Positions 26,054-35,775 are shown, counted from the first letter of the stretch. The stretch is DNA of 40,307 nucleotides from DASTPP01 sp035762175 (GCA_035762175.1 DASTPP010000332.1:1-40307); one strand, 5' to 3'. Program-made: numbers and translations. Notes: generated by a model not told the origin, from the sequence alone.

Positions 26054-26965
26054 ATGACCATGTCGATTGACGGTCCCGCCAAGAACGATCGCGGCGCCCT
26101 TCCGCCGGTGGCGGGCGGCCCGGGCCGCTACCTCATCACCCAAGCGCCCGACCGCCGCGCGCCCCCGGGCCCGGGGCCGATCCGCGGCCGCTCGGGGGTG
26201 CCGAGGCCGAGCCCGGTCTACGCCCTCGGGCAGCTCGGCTACGACCGCGGCGGCCCCGCCCCCGCCTCGGCCCCGCCCCGCGAGCTCGAGGCGCTCTTGC
26301 GCTACCTCGACGCCGACCCCTCGCGCGCCGCCGCGCTTTCATGGACGCTCGAGCAGGCCGGCGCCCCCGTCTACGCCCTGCGCCCGGGCGGCTCGCTCTC
26401 GGCGTACGCCCACGAGCGCCTGTACGCGCTCTTGCGGGCCCAGGTCTCCGGCCGCCTCGCGCGGGTGTCGGTGCCGGGCGTCGTGGTCGGCCGCACCACC
26501 CTGGCGAGCGGGCGGCTGGTGCCCGTGCTCGAGCCCGAGCCCTTCGGCATCTACGGCTGGACGGCGGCGCCCCCCGCGGTCGAGACGGCCGTCGCCGGCG
26601 CCCAGCCGCTGCGCCGTGAGGAGCCGAGCGACGCCGCCGCCGACCTCTTCGGGCGCGTGCGCGTCGCCCTCGCCAACCCCGGCGCCTCGCCGCGCGAGCG
26701 GGCCATCAACTACGCCGCCACCGAGGCCTTTCAGACAGGCTCGGTGTACGCCGCTGCGCTGCACCAAGGCATGCACCTCGACTCGGTCGAGGCCTTGGCC
26801 AGCGCGCCCGGCCGGCCCGGCGCCGACTGCTGGGACGTCAAGCTCACCTTCACCCGGCCCGCGAGCGACCGCGGGCGCGCGCGCATGGTCTACCACTTTA
26901 CCGTGGACGTGAGCGAGGTCGTGCCCGTCACCCTCGGCAAGGCCCGCAGCTGGGACTTCTCTTGA
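26054..26965 (+). CDS. Stand-alone PatG-C-terminal-domain-like protein (cyanobactin-maturation related)
   Basis: A 303-residue protein. After about 50 Pro/Gly-rich residues come two segments like those at the C-terminus of the cyanobactin protease PatG: residues about 55-175 (YALGQLGYD, AAALSWTLEQAGAPVYALRP, SVPGVVVGRTTLASGRLVPV, FGIYGWT) and about 205-303 (PGASPRERAINYAATEAFQ, ADCWDVKLTF, YHFTVDVSEVVPVTLG, ARSWDFS). The subtilisin-like protease part of PatG is absent. From memory, these correspond to Pfam PatG_D and PatG_C, whose biochemical role is poorly understood. No precursor-like small gene was found next to it. The gene ends where a 32-bp hairpin repeat array begins. Two ATGs (26054, 26060) are possible starts. 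Confidence 0.8.
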   Translation: MTMSIDGPAKNDRGALPPVAGGPGRYLITQAPDRRAPPGPGPIRGRSGVPRPSPVYALGQLGYDRGGPAPASAPPRELEALLRYLDADPSRAAALSWTLEQAGAPVYALRPGGSLSAYAHERLYALLRAQVSGRLARVSVPGVVVGRTTLASGRLVPVLEPEPFGIYGWTAAPPAVETAVAGAQPLRREEPSDAAADLFGRVRVALANPGASPRERAINYAATEAFQTGSVYAAALHQGMHLDSVEALASAPGRPGADCWDVKLTFTRPASDRGRARMVYHFTVDVSEVVPVTLGKARSWDFS

Positions 26966-27110
26966 GCGAAGCGCGGCCGGCCTTCGCGGTCCGCTAAGCG
27001 AAGCGCGGCCGGCCTTCGCGGTCCGCTGAGCGAAGCGGGGCCCACCTTCGCGGTCTGCTGAGCGAAACGGGGCCCACCTTCGCGGTCCGCTGAGCGAAGC
27101 GGGGCCCGCC
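26964..27110. repeat. 32-bp tandem hairpin repeat, 4.6 copies, starting at a stop codon
   Basis: Units at 26964, 26996, 27028, 27060 and a partial one at 27092. Each contains GCGAAG and CTTCGC arms around a 10-base core (CGCGGCCGGC in the first two, CGGGGCCCAC in the next two; the fourth has GCGAAA, giving one mismatch). The first unit overlaps the TGA of the PatG-like gene, and most later units repeat TGA in the same place. Confidence 0.9.
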
Positions 27111-27208
27111 CCGCGGCGGCCGCGCCGCCCGCCGGGGGCGTCGGGGCGAAACGTCGGCGCGTTCGACGAGAGCTGTCACACTCAGGGCGTTCCGACCAAA
27201 AGAGCGTC

Positions 27209-28165
27209 ATGAAGTGGCTCGCCCCCGCCCTCGTCCTGGCCCTCTCGCCTTCGTGCGTCCAAGCGCCCCCTCCGCCCCGGCCGCAGGCCCGCGCGGCCCT
27301 GCCGGCCGAGGCCGCCGGCCCCGCCCCGACCGAGGGCGCCGAGCCCGCGTCCGAGGCCGCCGCGCCGCCCCCCGTGGCGCCGCCTTACGATCTGGCCGCC
27401 GACGTCGAGGCCCGCACCGAGCGCTTGCGGGCCGAGCTGGGCCCGAGGGCGAAGGTCCAGGTCGTCGAGGGGGTGTTCCTCGTCGCCTCGCCCTCCGGCG
27501 CCGTGGGCGGCGGCGCGTCCGTCACGAGCAAGGCCCTCGAGGCCTACTTCAACGGGCGCTTCGCCCGGCGCCCCGAGCGCGCGGTCGCGGTGCTGCTCTT
27601 CGAGACGGCGGCGCCCTACAACGCGTACTGCAAGGCGCACTGGGGCGCCGCGTGCCCGTCGCCCTACGGGTTCTATTCGAGCGAGGTCCGCACCGTCGTG
27701 ATGAACGCGGGGCCGGGCCTCGGCACGCTGACGCACGAGCTCGTCCACCCCATCGTCGAGGCCGACTTTCCGAAGGCGCCCGACTGGCTTAACGAAGGCA
27801 TCGCCTCGCTCTACGAGGCCTTCTCGCTGCCCCGGCCGGGCGAGATCCGCGGGCACAAGAACTGGCGCCTGCCGCGCCTGCTCTCGGCGCTGCGCTCGCC
27901 GAAAGAGCGGCCGCACGCGAGCCTGCCCGCGCTCTTCGCGATGAGCGACGGCGAGTTCCGCGGCGACCGCGAGGGCCTCAACTATGCGACCGCCCGCTAC
28001 TTCTGCCAGTGGTTGGACGGGCAGCAGAAGCTCTGGCCCTTCTACCAGGCCTGGCGCGACGGCTTCGTCCAAGACCCAACGGGCCAGAAGGCCTTCGCCG
28101 CCACCATGGGCAAGAGCCCCGAAGACCTCGACGGCGAGTGGGCCGCCTGGGTCAAGTCGCTGTAG
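27209..28165 (+). CDS. Secreted lipoprotein, HExxH zinc-peptidase-like
   Basis: A 318-residue protein. N-terminus MKWLAPALVLALSPSC has a lipobox-like Cys (near 16) followed by a Pro/Ala linker to about residue 60. The domain carries THELVH (H-E-x-x-H near residues 175-180), then about 16 residues on DWLNEGIASLYE, supplying the third zinc ligand Glu of gluzincin-type peptidases (peptidase MA clan, DUF1570-like). CKAHWGAACPSPYGFYSSEVRTVVMN upstream is also typical of that group. It probably acts outside the cytoplasm on a protein or peptide; the substrate is unknown. It is convergent with the FHA regulator: stops are 18 bases apart. Confidence 0.85.
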   Translation: MKWLAPALVLALSPSCVQAPPPPRPQARAALPAEAAGPAPTEGAEPASEAAAPPPVAPPYDLAADVEARTERLRAELGPRAKVQVVEGVFLVASPSGAVGGGASVTSKALEAYFNGRFARRPERAVAVLLFETAAPYNAYCKAHWGAACPSPYGFYSSEVRTVVMNAGPGLGTLTHELVHPIVEADFPKAPDWLNEGIASLYEAFSLPRPGEIRGHKNWRLPRLLSALRSPKERPHASLPALFAMSDGEFRGDREGLNYATARYFCQWLDGQQKLWPFYQAWRDGFVQDPTGQKAFAATMGKSPEDLDGEWAAWVKSL

Positions 28166-28183
28166 CGCGGGGGGGCGGGGCGC

Positions 28184-29881
<1,698 letters not shown>

Positions 29882-30276
29882 TCAGGTCGACCCGCGCGTC
29901 ACCGGGCGGGGAGGGCCACCGGGCCCGCCCACAAAGTTTGCCTGACTATAGATCGGCCGCCACGCCCTGCGAAGCGACGCCCGGGCGCGGCGGGCGGGGG
30001 CCGGCGCTCGAGCCCCGGGGTGGGGGGTCGGAGAGCCCAGGGCGGCGCGAGGGGGGCGGGGGCCGCGCGCGGGGCCGCCGCGGGGTGCCGACCGATCGCG
30101 CCGAGGGTCGGCGGTGGTGAAGGCGGGGCGCCCCCCCGCGGCAACCGGCGGCGACACGACCCCTCACCGGCGCCGGGGCCGTTCAAGACAATTTTACGAT
30201 CGTGGCGCCATTAACCCGACTATTTCTCGACCTAAAGGGTATTTCGTGCCGCGCGTTGGTCGCCCCGCGGCGTACG
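29882..30276. promoter_or_regulatory. 395-base divergent intergenic region
   Basis: Separates the minus-strand FHA regulator (start 29881) from the plus-strand monooxygenase. The left part is GC-rich with two A/T-richer spots: ACAAAGTTTGCCTGACTATA at 29931-29950, and 30180-30245 (AAGACAATTTTACGAT, CTATTTCTCGACCTAAAGGG), which stand out strongly in this genome. These are the likely promoter regions; exact -35/-10 boxes cannot be fixed by eye. No gene seen. Confidence 0.35.
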
Positions 30277-31659
30277 ATGCGAAGAGAAATGCCGGTACGT
30301 GGTTCCGTCCTGATTTCTCTTTTCGGCGTCGGCATTCTTTACGCCGGTTGCGGCGGGTCGGGCGGGGGGGCCGACGACGGGGGCGGGGCCGGCTCCGGCG
30401 GCGGCTTCGCCTCGGCCGGCTCGGGCGGGGCGGCGGCCGTGCCCACCGGGCTGCCCTGCGCCGTCGAGCGGCTCCTGCGCGACCGCTGCCAGCAGTGCCA
30501 CGGCAGCTCGACCCAGTTCGGCGCGCCGCTCTCGCTCGCGACGCGGCGAGACCTGGCGGGGCCTTCGTTTTCCGATCAGGGCGCGAGCGCCGCCGCGCTC
30601 GCCCTCGCCCGCATGGCCGACGGCGCGCGGCCCATGCCGCCGCCGCCCAACGCCCCCGCCACGCCCGACGAGCTCGCGGTGCTGCGGGCCTGGGTCGACG
30701 CCGGCATGCCCGAGCGCGCGCCGGGCGAGGCCTGCGGGGGCGCGGGCGGGGCGGGCGGCGCGGGCGGGGGGGCGATGCCGGGCGGCTGCACGCCCGACAT
30801 CGCGCTGGCGGCGGCGGCCCCCTACGAGATGCCCGAGAGCGTCGAAGACCAGTACGTCTGCTTCAGCTACGAGCTGCCGGCGGGCCCCAAGCGGCACGTC
30901 ATCGCCGCCGCGCCCGCCATCGACAACGCGAAGATTCTTCACCACCTCATCGCGTTCCAGGTGCCCCCCGGCGCGGGCCCCGGCGCGGCGGCCGAGCCCT
31001 GCTCGGCGCTCTTCCCCTCCGACTGGAAGATGATTTACGGCTGGGGCCCGGGCGGGCTGCCGCTCGAGCTGCCGCCCGAGGCCGGCTTCCCCATCGAGGC
31101 CGGCGCGCCGGCGCGCTTCGTCGTGCAGGCGCACTACAGCAACTTGAAGCGCGAGGCCGGCCACCGCGACCGCACCGCCATCAACCTCTGCTCGACGACC
31201 GAGCTGCGGCCGAACGACGCCGACGTCGTCGCGTTCGGCGGCGTGTCCTTCCGCCTCGCCGCGGGCAAGCGGGTGAAGCTCGACTGCAGCGCCCCCGCCT
31301 CGATCCTGGGCGCGGGGCCGGTGCGGGCGCTGCGCGCCTGGCCGCACATGCACACGCTGGGCGAGAGCTTCGTGGGCCAGGTGCTGCACCCCGACCAGAG
31401 CACGACCCCCCTCGGGGCCGTGCTCGACTACGACTTCGAGCACCAGCTCTCGTACGCCGTCGACGCCACGATCGGCGCGGGCGACGTCGTGAAGAGCTCG
31501 TGCACCTGGGACAACACCCTCGGCGCGACCGACGTCTTGTTCGGAGAAGAGACCTCGCGCGAGATGTGCTTCAACTTCATCACGTACTACCCCCGGGCCC
31601 CGATCAGCATGGCGCTGATCCCGGCGTACGCCGCGAGCTGCTCGACCCAAGAGCTTTGA
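30277..31659 (+). CDS. Lipoprotein with cytochrome c motif and copper type II monooxygenase domain
   Basis: About 460 residues. Lipoprotein signal (VLISLFGVGILYAGC, Cys near 25) and a Gly/Ser/Ala linker. A haem-binding CQQCH motif lies near residue 72, in a short cytochrome-c-like domain ending RAWVDAGMPE. After another Gly/Ala linker comes a domain like copper type II ascorbate-dependent monooxygenases (PHM/DBM type): HHLIAFQ near 221 and VQAHYSN near 284 (copper ligands), WPHMHTLGESFVGQ near 354 (second copper site), and EMCFNFITYYP near 428 with a Met ligand. Proteins with this pairing are common in myxobacteria; the cytochrome may feed electrons to the copper site. Substrate unknown. The in-frame ATG at 30289 is an equally plausible start. 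Confidence 0.85.
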   Translation: MRREMPVRGSVLISLFGVGILYAGCGGSGGGADDGGGAGSGGGFASAGSGGAAAVPTGLPCAVERLLRDRCQQCHGSSTQFGAPLSLATRRDLAGPSFSDQGASAAALALARMADGARPMPPPPNAPATPDELAVLRAWVDAGMPERAPGEACGGAGGAGGAGGGAMPGGCTPDIALAAAAPYEMPESVEDQYVCFSYELPAGPKRHVIAAAPAIDNAKILHHLIAFQVPPGAGPGAAAEPCSALFPSDWKMIYGWGPGGLPLELPPEAGFPIEAGAPARFVVQAHYSNLKREAGHRDRTAINLCSTTELRPNDADVVAFGGVSFRLAAGKRVKLDCSAPASILGAGPVRALRAWPHMHTLGESFVGQVLHPDQSTTPLGAVLDYDFEHQLSYAVDATIGAGDVVKSSCTWDNTLGATDVLFGEETSREMCFNFITYYPRAPISMALIPAYAASCSTQEL

Positions 31660-31782
31660 GCGAGGCCCCGGCGGGCCCCCGCGCGCCGCCGGGCCGGGGC
31701 GCGGCGCCCCCGCCCGCCGCGGGCGCGGGGCGCGGGCGCCGAGCCGCCCCCGCGCGGGGGTCGAAGCGGCTATCATCGCCCC

Positions 31783-32607
31783 ATGAGCGCGCGCTACCTG
31801 GGCCGGGTCGTCCTCGACGAGCTCGTCACGCCCCCCCCCGAGCAGGTCGCGGGCCTGCTCGGCCTGCACAACGTCGACTGGCAGGCCTTCGCCGGCGAGC
31901 TCGGCCTCGCCGCGGAGGCCACGCCCGAGGGCTTCGTGCGCGCCGCGTCCGAGGCGCTCGGCCGCGACCCGGCCTTCGCCGCCGCGCTCGACGCCGCGCT
32001 CGGGCAGGGGCAGCGCGAGACCCTGCGCATCGAGCGGCTCGACCTCGCCGAGGACGTCGACCTCTTCGACTTGCCGCTCGCCTGGCTGGCCGACGCCCTG
32101 CTCGCGCCGCACGAGGGCCGCCCCCCGGCGCCGGCGCGCCGCGTCGCCGTCGAGCTCGTCACGTTGCACGCCGGCGCCGGCTCGCCCCCCTCGGGCTCGA
32201 TCTACGACCTGCGCCACTTCGCGCTGCGCTGGCTCGTCGAGGCCGACGCGGCGGCCGAGGCCGACCAGCGCATCAACGTCTTTCTGACGCAGCGGGGCGG
32301 CGAGGGCGCGCTGCTCTCGCCCGCCTCGGCCGGCGTCAACAACGACGTGCCCGGCATCGTCTGGGCCTCGCGGCTCGAGGTCGTGCGCCTGCCGGTCGAC
32401 GACGACGCTTTCTTCGAGGCGAACGCGTCGGCCTGGTGGGCGGCCCGCGACGTGGCCGGCGGGGCCGAAGGCCTGCGCGCCCGCTGGCGCGAGTCCGAAG
32501 AGCCCGAGCGCGCCAGCCTCCTGCGCGCCGAGGCCTTCTTGCACCCCTGCTGGCTCGAGTCGCCGCGCCGCGACGTCTTCGCGAGCACCGCCTTCTGGAG
32601 CGAGTGA
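31783..32607 (+). CDS. Unknown cytosolic protein, 274 aa
   Basis: Not recognised. No signal peptide or transmembrane helix; acidic and Ala/Leu-rich, with aromatic-rich helices (FFEANASAWWAARDVAGG) and a C-terminal ESPRRDVFASTAFWSE. It follows the monooxygenase by 123 bases of very GC-rich, hairpin-prone sequence. ATG at 31783. The frame is clean of low complexity, so real coding is likely, but nothing in it points to a function. Confidence 0.65.
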   Translation: MSARYLGRVVLDELVTPPPEQVAGLLGLHNVDWQAFAGELGLAAEATPEGFVRAASEALGRDPAFAAALDAALGQGQRETLRIERLDLAEDVDLFDLPLAWLADALLAPHEGRPPAPARRVAVELVTLHAGAGSPPSGSIYDLRHFALRWLVEADAAAEADQRINVFLTQRGGEGALLSPASAGVNNDVPGIVWASRLEVVRLPVDDDAFFEANASAWWAARDVAGGAEGLRARWRESEEPERASLLRAEAFLHPCWLESPRRDVFASTAFWSE

Positions 32608-32672
32608 GCGCCACCGCGGCCCCTCTCGCGAGGGGGCGGCGTGCGCGCGGCGACCGCGAACGGGGGCTGCGG

Positions 32673-32766
32673 GACGCCGGCAGGCGCGCCCGCTGCGGGC
32701 CGGGGCCTTACTCGTCGATGACGCCGGCAGGCGCGCCCGTTGCGGGCCGGGGCCTTACTCGTCGAT
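32673..32766. repeat. 47-bp tandem duplication including a gene 3' end
   Basis: Copies 32673-32719 and 32720-32766 differ at one base. The right-hand copy contains the last codons and TAA stop of the minus-strand small gene 32755-32973 plus its 3' flank, so the end of the gene and its GC-rich hairpin region (GGCCCCGGCCC) are present twice. Confidence 0.9.
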
Positions 32767-32973
32767 GACGCGCGCGTCGCCGGGGCCCGTGGGCTCGGCG
32801 CCGGGCGCGTCGGGGCGCCTCGTCGTGCCGGTGCCGGGCGGGTGTTGATACCGGTCTTCGCGCTCGAAGTCTCGCTCGCCCGGCTTGCGCGGGCGCACGT
32901 CGGGCGAGGGCTTGTTCTGCTTCTCGACCGGGGGGTTGGGCTGCTGCTTGACCGGCGGAGGGGTCGGGTTCAT
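32755..32973 (-). CDS. Small Pro/charged-rich protein, 72 aa
   Basis: MNPTPPPVKQQPNPPVEKQN at the start, then charged and Pro-rich sequence (RPRKPGERDFEREDRYQHPP) ending DARVIDE: predicted to be disordered. No family recognised. Non-random amino acid use (Lys, Gln, Asn and Glu despite high GC) suggests real coding. The in-frame upstream extension to 33015 is Arg/Ala-rich and rejected. The gene end is duplicated just downstream. Confidence 0.6.
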   Translation of the reverse strand: MNPTPPPVKQQPNPPVEKQNKPSPDVRPRKPGERDFEREDRYQHPPGTGTTRRPDAPGAEPTGPGDARVIDE

Positions 32974-33048
32974 GGCGAAGTCCCTTTCGGCGGCGCGCGC
33001 CGGTGCTCGCGGCACGCGCCTTCGCCCGCAAGACGAGCAAGCGCCGTG

Positions 33049-35253
33049 CTAGAGCGACGGCCGACCGCGTTTCGCCCCGGCGCGCGAGCCCGAGGGGGCT
33101 CGGCCTGGTCGGGCTCCCGGTCGCGTTCCGTCACAGCCCGCACGGCGTTGGCGCAATGTGCCCCACGCGGCCCGCCCGCCCGTGCGCCCGGTGAAGAACT
33201 GTGCAAGATAGGCGCGGGCCCGACGCGCATGCTCGTTCTCGGCATCGAAAGCTCGTGCGACGAGACGGCCGCCGCGGTGGTGACCGAGGCGGGCCGGGTG
33301 CTCGCCGACGTGGTGCACAGCCAGGTGCACCTGCACGGGCCTTACGGCGGCGTGGTGCCCGAGCTGGCGGCGCGCGACCACCTCGCCAACGTCACGCCCG
33401 TGGTCGAGGCGGCGCTCGCGCGGGCGGGCGTGGGCCTGGGCGGGCTCGACGGCATCGCCGTCACCGCGCGCCCGGGGCTCGCCGGCGCCCTGCTCGTCGG
33501 CACGCAGTTCGCGAAGGCGCTCGCCTGGGCGACGGGCAAGCCCCTCGTCGGGGTCGACCACCTCGTCGGGCACCTGCTCTCGGTCTTCGTCGAGCGCGAG
33601 GGCGACGCGGGCGCGCGCCCGGCCTTCCCCTATGTTGGCCTGCTCGCCTCCGGCGGGCACACCGCGCTCTACCGCGTCGACGGGCCCCTCGCCCGCGACA
33701 TGCACGAGCTCGGCGCCACGCGCGACGACGCCGCCGGCGAGGCCTTCGACAAGTTCGCCAAGCTGCTCGGCCTCGGCTACCCCGGCGGGCCCGTCGTCGA
33801 CCGGCTCGCCGCCCGGGGCGACCCCGCGTCGCTGCCCGTGCCCCGGCCCATGTCCCAGGGCCTCGAGTTCAGCTTCTCGGGCCTGAAGACCTGGGTCGTG
33901 CGCCACCTCGACGAGGCCGGGCCGCCCCGCGACGAGGCCGCGCTCGCCGACCTGTGCGCGGCCTTCCAGGCCGCCGTGTGCGACGTGCTCGTCAAGAAGG
34001 CGGTGCGCGCCGCCGAGCGCGAGCGCGTGCCCTCGATCGTGCTCGGCGGCGGCGTCGCCTGCAACCGCGGCCTGCGCCGGCGCGCGGCCGAGGCCTGCGC
34101 CGAAAAGGGCCTCGCGCTCTTCGTGCCCCCGCCCGCGAACTGCACCGACAACGCCGCCATGATCGCCTACGCGGGCGCGGCCCGCCTCGGCGCCGGCGAG
34201 CGCGACGACTGGTCGCTCGCCGCCGCGACGCGCACCCTCTTGCCGCGCGAGACCCGCAAGGGCCGCGGCCGCCGGGGCGGCTGAGCCGCGGGCGGCCCGG
34301 CGGCACGAACGTAACGACAGCGCCAGCATGCGGTCGATCGGCACGCGCGCCCGCTCGCGCAGGGCCTCGCTCATCTCGATGCGGGGCTCGAGGTCGCGCA
34401 GCGCGAGGTACACCTTCTCGAGCGAGTTGCGCTTCATGTGCGGGCACTCGTTGCAGGCGCAGTTCTCGCGCAGGGGCGGCGCGGCGATGAACTCTTTGCC
34501 CGGCGCCCCCTTCTTCATCTGGTGCAAGATGCCCGGCTCGGTCGCCACGACGAAGGCCTGCTTGTCGCTCTTGACCGCGTAGTTCAAGAGCGCCGTCGTG
34601 CTGCCGATGAACGCCGCGTGGTCGAGCACCGCCTGCTCGCACTCGGGGTGCGCGATGAGCTCGGCCTCGGGGTGGCGCGCCATCAGGGCGACGATCTTTC
34701 GCTCGTTGAAGGTCTCGTGCACGATGCAGCTGCCCGGCCAGAGCACCATCTCGCGCCCCGTCTGCTTTTGAATGTGCCGGCCGAGGTTGCGGTCGGGCGC
34801 GAAGAGAATGGTCTTGCCCTCGGGCACCGCGCGCACGATCTTCTCGGCGTTCGACGACGTGCAGATGTAGTCGCTCTCGGCTTTGACCGCCGCCGAGCAG
34901 TTGATGTACGAGATGGCCACCGCGTCGGGGTAGCGCGCGCGCCAGCGCCGAAAGCGGTCGGGCGGGCAGCCGTCGGCGAGCGAGCAGCCCGCGTTCTCGT
35001 CGGGCATCACGACCACGCGGTCGGGGTTCAAGATCTTGGCCGTCTCGGCCATGAAGTGAACCCCCGCGAAGCAGATGACGTCGGCCTTGGTCGCCTTCGC
35101 GGCCTGCGCGAGCTGCAGCGAGTCGCCGAGGAAGTCGGCGACGTCTTGGATGTCACTATCTTGGTAATAGTGCGCGAGAATGACCGCGTTTCGCTCTTTC
35201 TTCAGCCGCACGACCTCGCTCTCGAGGTCGTGGGGCACCGACTGGGTCGCCAT
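33049..35253 (-). CDS. nadA: Quinolinate synthase NadA, without a stop at its normal end
   Basis: Residues 1-313 (35253-34315) are a normal-looking NadA, which condenses iminoaspartate and dihydroxyacetone phosphate to quinolinate for NAD synthesis using a 4Fe-4S cluster. Visible: ILAHYYQDSDIQDVADF, GVHFMAETAKILNP, NAGCSLADGCP, WPGSCIVHE, HPEC, CNECPHMKRNSLEKVY and PIDRMLALS, the usual C-terminus. Cluster cysteines are probably those at about 90, 176 and 265-270. No stop follows: codon 314 is TTA and the frame continues for about 420 residues of Ala/Arg/Gly-rich sequence antisense to tsaD, to a TAG at 33049. The extension is very unlikely to be a real domain. A substitution, a sequence error or a nonstop gene are all possible. 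Confidence 0.85.
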   Translation of the reverse strand: MATQSVPHDLESEVVRLKKERNAVILAHYYQDSDIQDVADFLGDSLQLAQAAKATKADVICFAGVHFMAETAKILNPDRVVVMPDENAGCSLADGCPPDRFRRWRARYPDAVAISYINCSAAVKAESDYICTSSNAEKIVRAVPEGKTILFAPDRNLGRHIQKQTGREMVLWPGSCIVHETFNERKIVALMARHPEAELIAHPECEQAVLDHAAFIGSTTALLNYAVKSDKQAFVVATEPGILHQMKKGAPGKEFIAAPPLRENCACNECPHMKRNSLEKVYLALRDLEPRIEMSEALRERARVPIDRMLALSLRSCRRAARGSAAPAAAALAGLARQEGARRGGERPVVALAGAEAGRARVGDHGGVVGAVRGRGHEEREALFGAGLGRAPAQAAVAGDAAAEHDRGHALALGGAHRLLDEHVAHGGLEGRAQVGERGLVAGRPGLVEVAHDPGLQAREAELEALGHGPGHGQRRGVAPGGEPVDDGPAGVAEAEQLGELVEGLAGGVVARGAELVHVAGEGPVDAVERGVPAGGEQANIGEGRARARVALALDEDREQVPDEVVDPDEGLARRPGERLRELRADEQGAGEPRARGDGDAVEPAQAHARPRERRLDHGRDVGEVVARRQLGHHAAVRPVQVHLAVHHVGEHPARLGHHRGGRLVARAFDAENEHARRARAYLAQFFTGRTGGRAAWGTLRQRRAGCDGTRPGARPGRAPSGSRAGAKRGRPSL
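33229..34284 (+). CDS. tsaD: tRNA N6-threonylcarbamoyladenosine transferase TsaD
   Basis: A 351-residue protein matching TsaD/Kae1 along its length. MLVLGIESSCDETAAAVV at the N-terminus, GPYGGVVPELAARDH near 35-50, the metal motif HLVGH near 111-115, LLASGGHTALY near 140-150, GEAFDKFAKLLGLGYPGGP and the C-terminal NCTDNAAMIAYAG are all diagnostic. TsaD transfers the threonylcarbamoyl group to A37 of ANN-decoding tRNAs with TsaB and TsaE (not in the window). ATG at 33229 is at the conserved N-terminus; the ribosome site is weak. The whole gene lies antisense within the run-on nadA frame. Confidence 0.96.
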   Translation: MLVLGIESSCDETAAAVVTEAGRVLADVVHSQVHLHGPYGGVVPELAARDHLANVTPVVEAALARAGVGLGGLDGIAVTARPGLAGALLVGTQFAKALAWATGKPLVGVDHLVGHLLSVFVEREGDAGARPAFPYVGLLASGGHTALYRVDGPLARDMHELGATRDDAAGEAFDKFAKLLGLGYPGGPVVDRLAARGDPASLPVPRPMSQGLEFSFSGLKTWVVRHLDEAGPPRDEAALADLCAAFQAAVCDVLVKKAVRAAERERVPSIVLGGGVACNRGLRRRAAEACAEKGLALFVPPPANCTDNAAMIAYAGAARLGAGERDDWSLAAATRTLLPRETRKGRGRRGG

Positions 35254-35303
35254 GCCCGAAACCTAAGGCCGAACGGGCCCCCCGGCCAGGCTTCACGGCC
35301 ACC

Positions 35304-35531
35304 TTAGCGCTCGGCCGGGCGCGACGAGGCCGCCGCCGGGCCCTCGGGCCGCTCCGAGGCCGGGGCCGGGGCGACCCCCGAGCGGAGCCAAAGCGGCTCG
35401 GCCGTGGTGCTCGCCGTCGGCAGGGGCTGGCCGAACGACGAGAGGGGCTTGGGCGGCGGCGCGAGCTCGGAGCAGCCGAGCAGGCCGAGGGCGAGGGCGA
35501 GGGCCGGCGGCAGGGGTCGGGGGCGGGGCAT
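35304..35531 (-). CDS. Small lipoprotein, 75 aa
   Basis: Short hydrophobic signal (PALALALGLLGC) with lipobox LLGC at residues 17-20, then a Pro/Ala/Ser-rich tail of about 55 residues with no folded domain. GGAG lies just upstream of the ATG at 35531. It sits between the HIT gene and nadA on the same strand. Function unknown; small myxobacterial lipoproteins of this form are common. Confidence 0.65.
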   Translation of the reverse strand: MPRPRPLPPALALALGLLGCSELAPPPKPLSSFGQPLPTASTTAEPLWLRSGVAPAPASERPEGPAAASSRPAER

Positions 35532-35676
35532 GGTCTCCGGGGAGGGGCCCCGCAGGGCTCGCCCGGCGGGCGGGGCGCGGCGGGGGGCGATGGTTCGACC
35601 GGCGAGCGGGCAGTGGCGGCGGGGCAGCCCGGCCGGCGGGCGAGGCGAGGCGGTTCGGCCGGCGGGCGGTAGCGGC

Positions 35677-35775
35677 GGGGCGGTGGCGGCGGTGCGGTGG
35701 CGGCCGGGCGGGGCGGTGGCGGCGGTGCGGTGGCGGCCGGGCGGTGGCGGCCGGGCGGGGCGGTGGCGGCCGGGC
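35677..35775. repeat. 33-bp tandem repeat with shorter derivatives
   Basis: Exact 33-bp copies 35677-35709 and 35710-35742, then truncated versions (35743-35756 and 35757-35775), all built from GGCGGTGGCGG and GGCCGGGC blocks. They lie 3' of the HIT gene (minus strand). The surrounding 35532-35814 is repeat-rich and holds no gene. Confidence 0.85.

Noticed and set aside
26054..26965. Full PatG protease
   Set aside because: No subtilisin-type Asp/His/Ser motifs; only the C-terminal domains are present.
26964..27110. CRISPR array
   Set aside because: Repeats are directly adjacent without unique spacers, and no cas genes are nearby.
33049..34314. The antisense part of the nadA frame as a real C-terminal NadA domain
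   Set aside because: Its composition is that of an antisense shadow, it covers all of tsaD and NadA proteins do not have such a tail; described as stop loss instead.
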